Positions 23,805 to 34,940 are shown, counted from the first letter of the stretch. The stretch is DNA of 64,000 bases from Solen grandis (GCA_021229015.1 CM037784.1:67673013-67737012), one strand, 5' to 3'. Notes: generated by a model from the letters alone, not told the origin. Translations and numbers: made by a program.

Positions 23805-24234
23805 CAACGACAACACGTAGGAAAAATATTATTTGTTATTACTTCAAGGTTTCGGCTAACGCCTTCATCAGGATAACAATAACTTTCAAACATAAACAAC
23901 GGAAACGACGTCACCATGAATAACGTAACGTCAAAAAAGCGGGAAAGTGCAGACGTTATGCGTACTATTTATAACGTCAAAATGAGATAGGTACTGTTTC
24001 GGATATAAAATACAAACATTTCCTATAGCTTATTACAATAAAAAAAAAACATGAATAGGAAAAAACGAAAAAAAGTACCTACCATACAAGTAGACATAAG
24101 TGACACATATTAATCTACTGTATAAAGTAGTTTAGAATTTAAACCTTTAGGAACATGAGTTCTAAGTTTATGTATCCAAAAGGTTTCTTTGCACAGGCGA
24201 TCAATGTTGCTATTGATAATATCAATATTTATCA
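23805..24234 (-). mobile_element. Penelope-like retroelement, 3'-terminal fragment
   Basis: Read on the minus strand, 24234-24110 encodes INIDIINSN then RLCKETFWIHKLRTHVPKGL, ending LYTVD and a stop. FWIHKL followed by P-x-GLN is the conserved C-terminus of the GIY-YIG endonuclease part of Penelope-like elements. Downstream is an A/T-rich 3' region with tgatgaaggcgttagccgaa at about 23870-23851, the kind of conserved 3' end sequence seen in these elements. The polymerase and most of the endonuclease are absent, so this is a strongly 5'-truncated copy. It lies in the spacer of the 1.1-kb inverted duplication. Confidence 0.6.
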
Positions 24235-24446
24235 TTTTTTTTATTATTATTTTAAACTGGAAATACATTGTATGTATATGTTAGTGTTCACCCATGCTGT
24301 TCTACAGAGATAGAGAAACTAAGAATGGAGCGATATTAATCAGAATTTGTTTCCTTTTTCTACGGATGATACACTAACACACTAACAAGTTTTATTTGGC
24401 ATTATAATAGCACCGTGAAAATAGTTGGATGTAGGCCTACATATAC

Positions 24447-24746
24447 CGTCCCTAGCGGCCGGGTGGTTAGAGCGTCCGCCTCGGAAGCTGGAGGTCGTGG
24501 GTTCGATCCCTGGCCGCGACATAACAAAGCCGTTAGAAGATGGCACTGGTATAGCTCCCTTGCTTGGTGCTCAACATATAAAGGTAGTTTTATCACTGGT
24601 TGGCTTGGTGACAGGATAATGTGACTGGGTGTGGTATGTCACGGCGTGATACTGCAGTTTGGCAGCACTATATCTGTCTCAAGTAGGCATCGTCTCCAAA
24701 TGACTGAAATACTGTCGGTGGAACGTCAACCCCAACGAACAAAAAG
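24447..24746 (+). repeat. SINE family A, full-length reference copy
   Basis: The tRNA-like head (24448-24522) has an A-box-like tagcggccgggtggttagag and a perfect B box, ggttcgatcc. The core is atagctcccttgcttggtgc, then ggcttggtgacaggataatg, then cacggcgtgatactgcag. The tail is atgactgaaatactgtcgg, ending aacgaacaaaaag. It is the best copy here for defining the family. Confidence 0.8.
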
Positions 24747-24759
24747 ACCTACATGTATC

Positions 24760-24912
24760 TTAAGGTACTGTAATGGTTCCGCTATGTCTTGGAATATTGA
24801 AACTCTACCAAGATAACCAAGGTACCCAAACGAAACAAAAGGAAACATTGGATATCTCTGTGAAAGGCCATGGGGTCCGACATGTAGCGGAACGATTACA
24901 TAGACCTTAGCG
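24760..24912. mobile_element. TTAA-type MITE relic, right-arm copy
   Basis: Same element as 27133-27294, with ends ttaaggtactgtaatgg and cattacat-agacctta. It is the partner of 21623-21775 in the inverted duplication. Confidence 0.5.
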
Positions 24913-25688
24913 TAAAACCTTCTTTAGAAGTGAAACATTTGTCCACACGGACATGGGAAAAACGATAAACTGATCACATGTTTGGTGGAGACGTTCATGT
25001 CCAGGAGGCGTTTGTTATTACTTTCCTATCAGTCTAGTATTCCATTTGAGATATGAGAGTCGAAATGTCTACCTCCAAATGACGTCACAATCTCGGTCAA
25101 TGTTGAAACATCATCTATCTGAATCAGGCGAAAACGTAAGCTGTAGCAGCAAATGTGTCTGCGTTTTTAACGGTGGCTTGAATAAAGCATGTTTGATCGC
25201 TGGGACTAAAAATAGAAAAGCAAGGAAAGGGGCAAAGGAATCAAAGGTCAGTCAGATACAGCAAGTTCGATTGAATAGTGACATCAGTAAATGATTGCTA
25301 GCCATTCATACAGAAGAATAGTGGTAACCAGTCTGGCAGTTTGAAGAAATTCCCCTCCAAAGGCGATCGACATGTTTGCATACAACGTTATTATTTCTCA
25401 CACTTAAATGAACTGTCTTAGTCTATATATCAAACGGAGAATCCAGGAAAAAAACGATTGAAAACGATTGTTAAAAACGATTTTTCATGATGTACGGACC
25501 ATTAATTTCGCATTACCTTAAATATCATAAAACTTCAATACAAGATACAAATTGAATCGCACTTAATCTCGCCATGATTCGTCAATTTGAGTCAATCTTT
25601 TAGACACATACTCAGAAGTGATATGTTTTAATTAAATATCACATGTATCATATACCAGTGTCGCCTTATTATTATAGTTTACCTCTAA

Positions 25689-25689
<1 letters not shown>

Positions 25690-25728
<39 letters not shown>
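25690..25728. repeat. (GT)n microsatellite
   Basis: An uninterrupted GT run of about 19 units. Confidence 0.85.
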
Positions 25729-25729
<1 letters not shown>

Positions 25730-25804
25730 CAAACGACTTTAAGATGTACATACGCATCTGTTTAAATTTACGTTTTGTTCCCTATGGATCTTTTTTTCCT
25801 ACAG

Positions 25805-26077
25805 AGACAAAAAAGAGATCGTTACCCCATGCCTGCAAGACACGAGTTTATTCGATTACACCGCCTTCTAGACAGCTGCAACGACATGCGAAACCAGAAA
25901 ACTAAATCAAATCAAGTACCAACAGTCCGTAACTATTCAATTCTTTACGGATCTAATTCAAACAGGCTTTCAACGACGCAGTCGGTATTGAAAAATAAAC
26001 CTGAAAACAAGAGGATATTTTTTACAGCCTGTATCATCAACATACGAGTACAACGAGTATACTACATGTTGTTTTAA
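25805..26077 (+). CDS. Candidate terminal coding exon, unrecognised
   Basis: A strong acceptor (tctttttttcctacag ending 25804) opens a frame of 90 codons ending TAA at 26075-26077. An AATAAA lies 157 nt downstream, at 26234. The encoded segment starts RQKRDRYPMPARHEF, has several dibasic pairs and ends in a hydrophobic stretch (RVQRVYYMLF). No upstream exon was found and no family is recognised. It could equally be chance, since the neighbourhood is repeats. Confidence 0.25.
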   Translation, partial: RQKRDRYPMPARHEFIRLHRLLDSCNDMRNQKTKSNQVPTVRNYSILYGSNSNRLSTTQSVLKNKPENKRIFFTACIINIRVQRVYYMLF

Positions 26078-26233
26078 TGAATATTTGTGCAGTATAAATT
26101 TCCACAGATAATCATTCGCACGCAAGCTAAGAAACACACGCACGCATACAAACAGAGAGAAAGAGAGGGGGAGACACAATAAATTTGATTTGTTGGGATG
26201 TCATACTGCCATTAGTATAAATCCCTTTTGTGC

Positions 26234-26239
26234 AATAAA
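26234..26239 (+). promoter_or_regulatory. Possible polyadenylation signal
   Basis: AATAAA lies 157 nt after the stop of the candidate exon at 25805-26077. It means something only if that exon is real. Confidence 0.25.
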
Positions 26240-26512
26240 ATATTGTAATTGAAAAAAAGTAAACCCATTGAATTAAACATGTAATAACAAGACTACACTA
26301 TGGTTTTGAAACGTTTGAAAATATTATTTGACTTCATTCAGAAAATGAGTAGTAATATGAACGAAATGTTATGTCTAACTATTTCGTCCAGTTTTATTTT
26401 CCCAAACGCATTGTTTTTTGTTCTTTTTGTTGCTGTTGCTTGTAGTTGTAGATGTATGAAGAAATATATGAATTAAAATGAGATTCCTTTTGTTGTTTGT
26501 TAATTTTTTTGT

Positions 26513-26516
<4 letters not shown>

Positions 26517-26546
<30 letters not shown>
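26517..26546. repeat. (AT)n microsatellite
   Basis: An uninterrupted AT run of about 14 units inside a longer imperfect inverted AT-rich patch. Confidence 0.8.
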
Positions 26547-26548
<2 letters not shown>

Positions 26549-27132
26549 TGACCAAAAAAAAATTATATATATATAGATCTATTTCAACGTTCGAAAGACA
26601 ATTTTCCTTCTTTGTACAATCAAATTGAAAACTGGAAGAGTTTTATGATCTTATGAGCAGCACAAAAGATTTTTATAGATTATAAAAAAATATGCATCTG
26701 TAAGTTATATGATCTGAATATCTTTATTCACTAGTTTCATTCCGTTACTCAATGTATAATGCGAAATTAATTGACTGTAAAACGCATTTGTATTGAATAA
26801 AAAGATATAAAACATAACACATGAACATCATTAATAAACTATTTGTATTTTTTGTGTGAAATGTCAGCCAGGTGTTTTAATATGCGTGTACCAATAAAAA
26901 CTTGTTTTACTATCAAGTAAGACATTAAATCCAATCAAATTTCGATTAAGATAAAGATACGATTCCAAGCATATTAGTTTTGTTCACATGCTTCTCTTTG
27001 ACGCATATTATTTTTGCGGCGAGGATTTCCCAACCTTCTTTGGGTTCGTGCTAAGAGGGTGGATCTACCCGTGACACTTTCCCAGAATGCATCAGAATGT
27101 TTCTGGCAAATGACTGTAATGTGTTGTCGCAT

Positions 27133-27294
27133 TTAAGGTAAAGTCCCTGTAATGGTTCCGCTACGTCTTGAAGCACTTAACCTCTACCAATATAACCAAG
27201 GTACCCTGATGAAACATTAGGAAACCTTGGTTATCTCCGTGAAAGGCCTTGAGGTCCGAAATGTAGCGAAACTATTACAGGGACTTTACCTTAA
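27133..27294. mobile_element. TTAA-flanked MITE, 162 bp
   Basis: TTAA then GGTAAAGTCCCTGTAAT on the left is matched by ATTACAGGGACTTTACC then TTAA on the right. The complement continues imperfectly inward (ggttccgctac and gtagcgaaac). TTAA duplications are typical of piggyBac-related elements. No coding capacity. It is the cleanest of three copies. Confidence 0.65.
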
Positions 27295-27379
27295 GAAATA
27301 AAGAACAATGATCCTTACTAATATAAAATACAATCAAATATAATCAAAGCGCGCACTGCGCTCAAAGACTGACATCGTG

Positions 27380-27508
27380 AAGGCTGAATTCGATAGAGGC
27401 AAAGGTCATATGACGCTAAAAAAACTCGATAGAGGCAAAGGTCATATGACGCTAAAAAAACTCGATAGAAACATAGAGGCAAAGGTCATATGACGCTAAA
27501 AAAACTCA
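27380..27508. repeat. Short tandem repeat, three copies of a ~38-bp unit
   Basis: cgatagaggcaaaggtcata followed by tgacgctaaaaaaact occurs three times in a row. The third copy carries a small insertion (aacata). Confidence 0.75.
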
Positions 27509-27654
27509 CACGTTTTAACCCTAAGTAAATCAACTGAGCTCGCTCTTTTTACTAGTTTTATTATAACCCCACCGGCTGTCTTTCAGTGCATTTAGAGATT
27601 TGTTTTAATTCATATTGATCCGAAGTGAGGCTCCAATCATAAATTGTTTAGATA

Positions 27655-28050
27655 TGTAGGTCACATTGCACGGGAAACGCTATTTTCGAAAACGACCACA
27701 TCGGGGAAATCAGTTAAATATAGAATACGGTATCCTCAAAGTAGGTGCTTGATGTACCACGTGACACACGTGCCACAAAATGGCGTCTTCACGGTAACGC
27801 ATTCGTAAGTTCAGCCTGTGAAGTGAGTGCATGTGCGAAGAGTGAATGTGATCAGACGAAAATAAAATTCTAAATATAGATGCAATATCGTTCGTAACGC
27901 TTTTGTCTGTGATGAAGAAACCATCATTTTTTTTGCAATCACGGAATGTTGCATTGGGTGGTCATGCGTTTGTAGATGATTATTGGCAGGCGAGATACAC
28001 ACATATAGTAAAAATCATATTCATAGTCAATGTCCATCACTAAACAAGCT
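27655..28050 (+). repeat. Dispersed ~390-bp repeat, copy 1
   Basis: It matches 53900-54278 in the same orientation over most of its length, for example gcacgggaaacgctattttc against acacgggagacgctattttc and cacacatatagt against cacacatttagt. No inverted ends or frame identify the class. Confidence 0.55.
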
Positions 28051-28092
28051 GCTCAGTGTATCTGTTTTATTTCGAGTTACCCTCCAACACAG

Positions 28093-28164
28093 GAAATATC
28101 GTCGAGAGGCTCCAGATGTTCAAGATAGACATCAACCTGGTTGGAAAAGACATTATGTATAATG
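28093..28164 (+). CDS. Candidate internal exon, unrecognised
   Basis: An acceptor (cctccaacacag) and a consensus donor (gtaagt at 28165) bound 72 nt, which are open in one frame only. The frame encodes NIVERLQMFKIDINLVGKDI and then MYN with a split Gly codon. The length is a multiple of three. No flanking exon was identified, so gene structure and product are unknown. Confidence 0.33.
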
Positions 28165-29407
28165 GTAAGTCTTATGTTGTTAAGTGTTGTAGTGTATAAT
28201 TCATTTTGATTCAGTAGGGGCTTTTAAGTAATCACGCTGTGGACATGCATTCTGGTAAGCTGGAATAACACCGCGGCGTTTAGACCGACGTTTACCTTCA
28301 GTTGGGCAAACGTCCAGCTCCGCTAGTTGTTAAGTTGACATTTGCTGTCGAGCAACGTTCATTGGAAATTGTAAAAATGAAAAAAAAAATGTTGACGTTT
28401 GGAAATAAACGTTGGTGTCAGTTGTGCTTCGTCTGTAGGCGTTCCTAAACGTAACTATGTTTGCAAAAGTTTGACTCCGATGTGCCAATTTTGTAAACGT
28501 TCCAAAACGCAGGCTGAATGTGGATTAATGTGAAGAAATATATAACCTGTAAGGGTGTCGACAAACTTTGGTACAAACGCAGATTAAACGTATGTGAGGC
28601 GGTCGCCGACTTAGTATGATATACTCAACTCTACCATGTAGAGGTGACGTCACGCTCCTCGTTTGACGCCACTCTCTTACACATCGGCTTACATTACATT
28701 CACCTCTGTGGTGGGCTCAGAAAGTAGTTCCAAATATATGACGTCATCGAGACCATTGTTCAAATATTTAATTTGAAGGACGACTAGATAGGCTCCATAA
28801 ACTGTGGAATATATATAAATAGCACCACTGAACCTCAATGGAATGGTCATAAAAATTACAAATTATGAAAATAAAAAGCTGGTCATAAATTACGATATCC
28901 AGCTGAATCTGTAAATATTTACATTTGCAGACGAGCGTTTGCGGCATTTGCCCATCGGCGAAATAAGGCATGAAATAGTTCCCATAATAACAATTAAAAT
29001 TAATATTTTACACACGTTTTATGATGATTCAAAAAGTATTTATTCAATCTTTCTTTACATTCGATCCTCAAAATACACTTAAATCCATGTTTAATAAATG
29101 TTTCCTGTTTTGACAAGATTCTTATCATTGAGCCCATTGCAGAGATGTTATGTGAGGAACGAACGACAACTCTGTTTTTTAATTGGTTTGACGCATCACC
29201 AAGCCGATTCAGGATTTTTCTACATGCGCGCCTGATTACGCCAAACGTTTACGCGAAGAAGTAATCCGTTGATAATCGACATTAAAATATCGGAATTTAA
29301 TTCGGACATATTCTAGCAAAAATAGACATCTCAAGGAAACACAACATTTACAAAAAAATATTCCACAGCATCGGCCTATGCTGAAGCTATCTCTTTCACC
29401 TCTAGCA

Positions 29408-29545
29408 ATGGCGGATTCTGTCAGACTGATATCAGATATTGCAAAGAGTTTAGGATGTGTGCATCCTCTTAAAGATGCACAAATGGAGTGTCTTCTCAAT
29501 GTTGTTGAGAAAAGGGACACCATGGTCATCCTGCCAACCGGAATA
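29408..29545 (+). pseudogene. RecQ-like helicase N-terminal fragment
   Basis: From an ATG at 29408 the frame reads MADSVRLISDIAKSLGCVHP, then LKDAQMECLLNVVEKRDTMV, then ILPTG. This resembles the start of RecQ-type DEAD/DEAH helicases, in which an LG-x-x-x-L-K-x-x-Q segment precedes the Walker A motif LPTGxGKS. The Walker A motif breaks after LPTG (INEAE instead of xGKS), there is no donor at that point, and no further helicase motif follows. It is therefore a broken copy or a fragment carried by a repeat. Confidence 0.5.
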
Positions 29546-29599
29546 AATGAGGCCGAAATAAATTATATTTCAACAAACGATTTAAGAGAGCGGCCATGA

Positions 29600-31900
29600 T
29601 GACAGTAGTACATATCCCATGATTCTTTGGGCGAAAGTGCACAGCATAGCGTAGACGGCGTAGCGGTTTATTTTGCGGGCACAATGTGGAATACTCAGAA
29701 TAGGAAAGCTGATTTCAGCGTCGGACCGCCAAGATTACACCCTTGTGTATATTCAACGACATTTGACAAAAATGTAAATACAATTTAAATGTTATGAAAA
29801 TTAAAGACAATTTTTACTTTCGATTTTCCAAAAATAAAAATTAGCAAACAAATGCAAGGTGCAGATTTTCAAGATGTTATCGAGGCACATGTTTTAACGT
29901 TTTAATGTAGATTAACAATTTGCAACACTCTTTGCTAGAAATGCAAGGAGTATTGGGACCATGTTGCTCACTTCCAAACGATTTTCTTCGCCTATTATTT
30001 GAACAAAGTGCATGAAAGGCGCCTGGAGAAACAACGACAAATTGAATTTAATTGAATAACTTCTTCGTGTTTTGTAAGTTAGAAAATCATTCATACTAAA
30101 ATGTATTGCACACGTTCCGCTGTATATTTTGATGAAGTAGATTATTCAACTGAGCAATTAGAATCCGACTTAAAAGGTAGTCTACTGCAGTGAATGATCA
30201 TTGAGTTTCAGTGTACTTTCGAAAAGGATGTAATTAATGAAATATCAGACGATTGAATGTCAACCGCACAATGATCATTCATTCCCACGTTTAGAGCGTA
30301 ATAAGATCTTAGGAATTATAGAATTTTTATCTTCACCCATAATCTGATAGTCCTTTGAATCAAACACTTTTCTGTCTGCGACTTTCGCGTAAGTTTATTT
30401 CTTAAATCAAGGAACAAAATTGTTTGTCCCATAGCATAACGTCAAGCAGTTATATACCGGCAGTTCATCAGGGTTTATTAAGAAAAGTCTAGACATTCGG
30501 GAAAGGGGCGGAGATATCAAGAGAATTCGCATATCGCATTAAATATCATTAGGATTTATGCTGTCTTGTTGATTTTTTTTTTGATTTTTTTTGTTTATCG
30601 TATGTTTGGAAAACAAAGCAATTTAATTTTATTCTCATATTGAAAATTGGAGTCAACACCATCTGTAACTCCGCGTGGTCATGGCAACCGCCCCATGGCC
30701 GGGAGAACGTGAATTTGATACAACATTTAGCCGTTAAATGTTATTAGTACTTGGGTCGTAGTTCTATGTGTACTAAGTCTGGTTTCCCTCACATTTTTAC
30801 GGCGCCATATCGCACTATATGTGTCTTATGTTGACAAAAATCCCCCAAACTGTCCTAAATACTAGCCGTCTGACAAAATCTACGTAAAGAACAAACAGTT
30901 ACCACGATATATCAGACAGTTGAGATAAAAGCGATGTGCACCGATTCGATTGTTATTTATATGGTAAATTGAACTATAAATTGCAATCACTGCGACCTAT
31001 TGACAGGATATAATGCGATGGTTTCACAATTCTGTAAGTCAAATCTGATGTAAGTCTCTTCTGATATTGATTCGAGAGAGAGAGAGAAAGAGAGAGAAAT
31101 GACGTGTATTTGCGATAAAGTTTCAGATACTTTTTGCGAAGAGAGAGTGGGGGATATTTGTCGTTTGTTAGATTGATGTTGTTATTTTGTTTTTTTTTTG
31201 GTTGTTTGTTTTTTTTTAAGGTAGGGCGTCAACCCCAATGGACATAGTAAAAAGACAAAGCGGTCTGACTTCTGAATTATCAAACGTCATTATGACGCCG
31301 CCACGTGTCTCCAGAGAAACCTACTCTGACGTCATCAGCGATTATTTCAGAATATCTCACTAAATAATCACTTGTCATAGCCAAATGAGATGCTTTCCTC
31401 ATATTATAATCCAGACTGGATTTTCCTTGTAAAATTCTAGGTTCTGCTAAAAATATAAATTCAATAATTTGATCCATAGTAACGTTTCTGTAATATTGTT
31501 ACTTCAGTGTCTGGTTGTTAATTTTTTCCCAATTACATTTTGAAAAAAGTTGCTCGTGTTAAGAAGGATGCAATTACTGAGAAACAGTATTCCAAAGACC
31601 GTATAAGTACATTCCGTTTCACAATAAACCGTATTTTCCTTAATCCTGTCCATAGTGTGTTCCGTGCTATAAGAATGAGCCCTAGTTACGTACTTGTCTA
31701 GACATGCCTTAAAATGATAAGGATATTGAGCTTTTGAATTCTCTGAATTTTATTTTCAGAGATTAAAAAAGAAGAAGAAGGGGGAAAAAAGGTAGAGTGA
31801 TTTTACATTTGCATGTATGTACATGTGCGTGCATGAAGAAAATTTAATGCGAAAATTTATTCCTCTAGCTTCCTTATACAGTATTTCTTGATGAACCCTG
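29600..31900. other. Non-coding stretch
   Basis: Simple GA-rich runs at about 31075-31100 and T-rich runs at about 31190-31220 are visible. Near 30199-30290 the inverted pair gtgaatgatcattg and caatgatcattcat occurs. No gene is supported. Confidence 0.35.
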
Positions 31901-31920
31901 GGGAACATATAAAATCCTTT

Positions 31921-32272
31921 GTTATCGCAAAGACCGGGAAATCGCTAGGCTCTGATATCACAAGGTTATAAAAAAAACGCGAAGCTAAGATTATCGCAAG
32001 GCTTTGGAAATCGCTAGGCTCGGATTATAGGAAGGCTGTTAAAATTGCGAGGCTCGGATATAGCAAGGTTATAAAAATCGCTAAGGTCGGAAATCGCAAG
32101 GCTATGAAAATCTCTAGGGTCGGATATCGCAAGGCTTTGGAATCCTAGGCTCGTAATATAGGAAGGCTAATAAAATCGCGAGGCTCGGATTATAGCAAGG
32201 TTATGGAAATCGATTGGGTCGGATTATCACAAGACTATGATAATCGCTAGGGTAGGATTATCGCAAGGCCCG
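31921..32272. repeat. Degenerate ~34-bp tandem repeat, about ten copies
   Basis: Units combine atcgcaaggctatgaaaatc with gctagggtcggat. Copies differ by many substitutions and indels, so the array is old. Some units are shortened. Confidence 0.65.
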
Positions 32273-32961
32273 GACAACCGAGAGAATATTTAATCCACCG
32301 AAAATAATTAATAAATGCTTAGATAAGGAATTTATTTCGGATTAGCGATGTATTCGAAGTATCGCCATTTTAATGTAGAGTGTTAATTAGCCATATAAAT
32401 CTATCAAAACTTGTTGATGCGAATATGTATGGGGAGACCTGTCGCACTGATTTAATCACGGAAGTGACGTGTGTTGCGGATGACAATTTTCTCCTGAAAT
32501 GAATTCTAAGATGTTGCATAAAAATATTACATAAAAAGTAATTTGCATTATACGCAGCTTATAGGTTTCATTTAGACTTATTCGAGTTAAAATGTATTTA
32601 AATGTATATTTATCACAGACAGTTTATTCTCAATTAAACGGGAACAATGAAAATTCACAAGTAGTTTGTACCTTTTTTGTTTCGTTGCGAGAAAACCTGC
32701 ATAACGGCAAAGAGATTGAATTTTGACATAAGTATGAAATACCTACATACCGCTAGTCTATGGCTGATATAGATCTAAAAATAAATTATACATATGTGTT
32801 GATGAAAAAATCACGATTATGTTAGGACGTTAAATTGTCATTATTCTAATGGTTGGAAAATTATATGTACGATATATTTGATTGAATTACTAGATGAACT
32901 CATCAACTTTATCAGTAATACACTCACTCATATACAAAAAAGAATGGCCACAAAAAAGTGA

Positions 32962-32970
32962 AGGCGTGTG
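32962..32970 (+). repeat. Target-site duplication, left
   Basis: aggcgtgtg, identical to 34941-34949, flanks the foldback element exactly. Confidence 0.8.
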
Positions 32971-34940
32971 ATGTGCATAAAGTTAGTTCCTTATTCCTTA
33001 TTCCTTTTTCGAATAAGGAATAAGGAACTGGTTCCTTATTCCTTATTCAAATGCGAATAAGGAACAGTAAAATTGGCAGATGCATATGACTTTATTTTAG
33101 CATAAATATGATCTAAATAATATAATTAAGCATGAGAAATACTATATGAAAGGTTCCAAGTGCATAAAAACCATTTTTATGAAATTAAATGCATAAGTCG
33201 AATAAGGAATAAGGAACTGGTTCCTTATTCCTTATTCAAATGCGAATAAGGAACAGTAAAATTGGCAGATGCATATGACTTTATTTCAGCATAAATATGA
33301 TCTAAATAATATAATTAAGCATGAGAAATACTATATGAAAGGTTCCAAGTGCATAAAAACCATTTTTATGAAATTAAATGCATAAGTCGAATAAGGAATA
33401 AGGAACTGGTTCCTTATTCCTTATTCAAACGCGAATAAGGAACAGAAAAATTAACAGATGTACATGACTTTATTTTAGCATAAATGTTATCTAAAGCATG
33501 TAATTAAGCATGAGAAATACAATATAAGAGGTTCCAAGTGCCTAAGAACAATTTTTTTATGAAAAAATGCATAAGTCGAATAAGGAATAAGGAACTGGTT
33601 CCTTATTCCTTATTCAAACGCGAATAAGGAACAGTAAAATTGGCAGAGGCACATGACTTTATTTTAGCATAAATATGATCTAAATAATAAAATTAAGCAT
33701 GAGAAATACTATATGAAAGGTTCCAAGTGCATAAAAACCATTTTTATGAAATTAAATGCATAAGTCGAATAAGGAATAAGGAACTGGTTCCTTATTCCTT
33801 ATTCAAACGCGAATAAGGAACAGTAAAATTGGCAGATGCATATGAATTTATTTTAGCATAAATATGATCTAAATAATATAATTAAGCATGAAAATACAAT
33901 ATAAGAGGTTCCAAATGCATAAAAACCATTTTTATGAAATTAAATGCATAAGTCGAATAAGGAATAAGGAACTGATTCCTTATTCCTTATTCAAACGCGA
34001 ATAAGGAACAGTAAAATTGGCAGATGCATATGACTTTATTTTAGCATAAATATGATCTAAATAATATAATTAAGCATGAGAAATACAATATAAGAGGTTC
34101 CAAGTGCTTAAGAACATTTTTTTTATGAAAAAATGCATAAGTCGAATAAGGAATAAGGAACTGGTTCCTTATTCCTTATTCAAACGCGAATAAGGAACAG
34201 TAAAATTGACAGATGCACATGACTTTATTTTAGCATAAATGTTATCTAAAGCATGTAATTAAGCATGAGAAATACAATATAAGAGGTTCCAAGTGCCTAA
34301 GAACAATTTTTTTATGAAAAAATGCATAAGTCGAATAAGGAATAAGGAACTGGTTCCTTATTCCTTATTCAAACGCGAATAAGGAACAGTAAAATTGACA
34401 ATTTTAAACGGTTTAGATAACATTTTTGCTAAAATAAAGTCATATGCATCTGTTAATTTTTCTGTTCCTTTTTGGCGTTTGAATAAGGAATAAGGAACCA
34501 GTTCCTTATTCCTTATTCCACTTATGCATTTTTTCATTAAAAAAAAATTGTTTTTAGGCACTTGGAACCTCTTATATTGTATTTCTCATGCTTAATTACA
34601 TGCTTTAGATAACATTTATGCTAAAATAAAGTCATGTGCATCTGCCAATTTTCCTGTTCCTTATTCGCGTTTGAATAAGGAATAAGGAACCAGTTCCTTA
34701 TTCCTTATTCGACTTATGCATTTTTTCATAAAAAAAATTGTTCTTATGCACTTGGAACCTCTTATATTGTATTTCTCATGCTTAATTACATGCTTTAGAT
34801 AACATTTATGCTAAAATAAAGTCATGTGCATCTGTTAATTTTTCTGTTCCTTATTCGCGTTTGAATAAGGAATAAGGAACCAGTTCCTTATTCCTTATTC
34901 GAAAAAGGAATAAGGAATAAGGAACTAACTTTATGCACAT
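32971..34940. mobile_element. Foldback transposable element with palindromic tandem units and 9-bp target duplication
   Basis: The element begins atgtgcataaagttagttcc and ends with its exact complement (ggaactaactttatgcacat). It is flanked on both sides by aggcgtgtg. Inside, units of about 189 bp start at 33011, 33200, 33389, 33578, 33767, 33955, 34144 and 34333. Orientation then flips near 34410 and inverted units follow at 34481, 34673 and 34863. Every unit starts with a 38-nt palindrome (arm gaataaggaataaggaac, 2-nt centre). The rest of each unit is AT-rich with no coding capacity. The array-built termini and 9-bp duplication resemble Drosophila FB or TIR-MULE elements. The superfamily is inference. 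Confidence 0.85.

Larger units (their letters stand above)
24447..25560 (+). repeat. Right arm of the 1.1-kb inverted duplication
   Basis: Mirror copy of 20971-22092, with a spacer of about 2.35 kb. The inner boundary coincides with the first bases of the SINE tRNA head (cgtccctag) in both arms. The outer boundary ends at gaatcgc on the right and starts at gcgattc on the left. An 82-residue frame lies at 25046-25294. Confidence 0.85.

Noticed and set aside
24448..24522. Functional tRNA gene
   Set aside because: A and B boxes are present, but the sequence continues into a SINE body and tail that recur at many other sites, so it is a tRNA-derived SINE head.
24402..24624. Three overlapping frames of 64-69 codons
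   Set aside because: They cover the SINE tRNA-like head and core in both strands. No protein is encoded by such elements.
33000..34900. CRISPR-like pattern of repeated palindromes with spacers
   Set aside because: The 'spacers' are about 150 bp and nearly identical to one another, orientation flips, and the array has transposon-type flanking duplications in a eukaryotic context.
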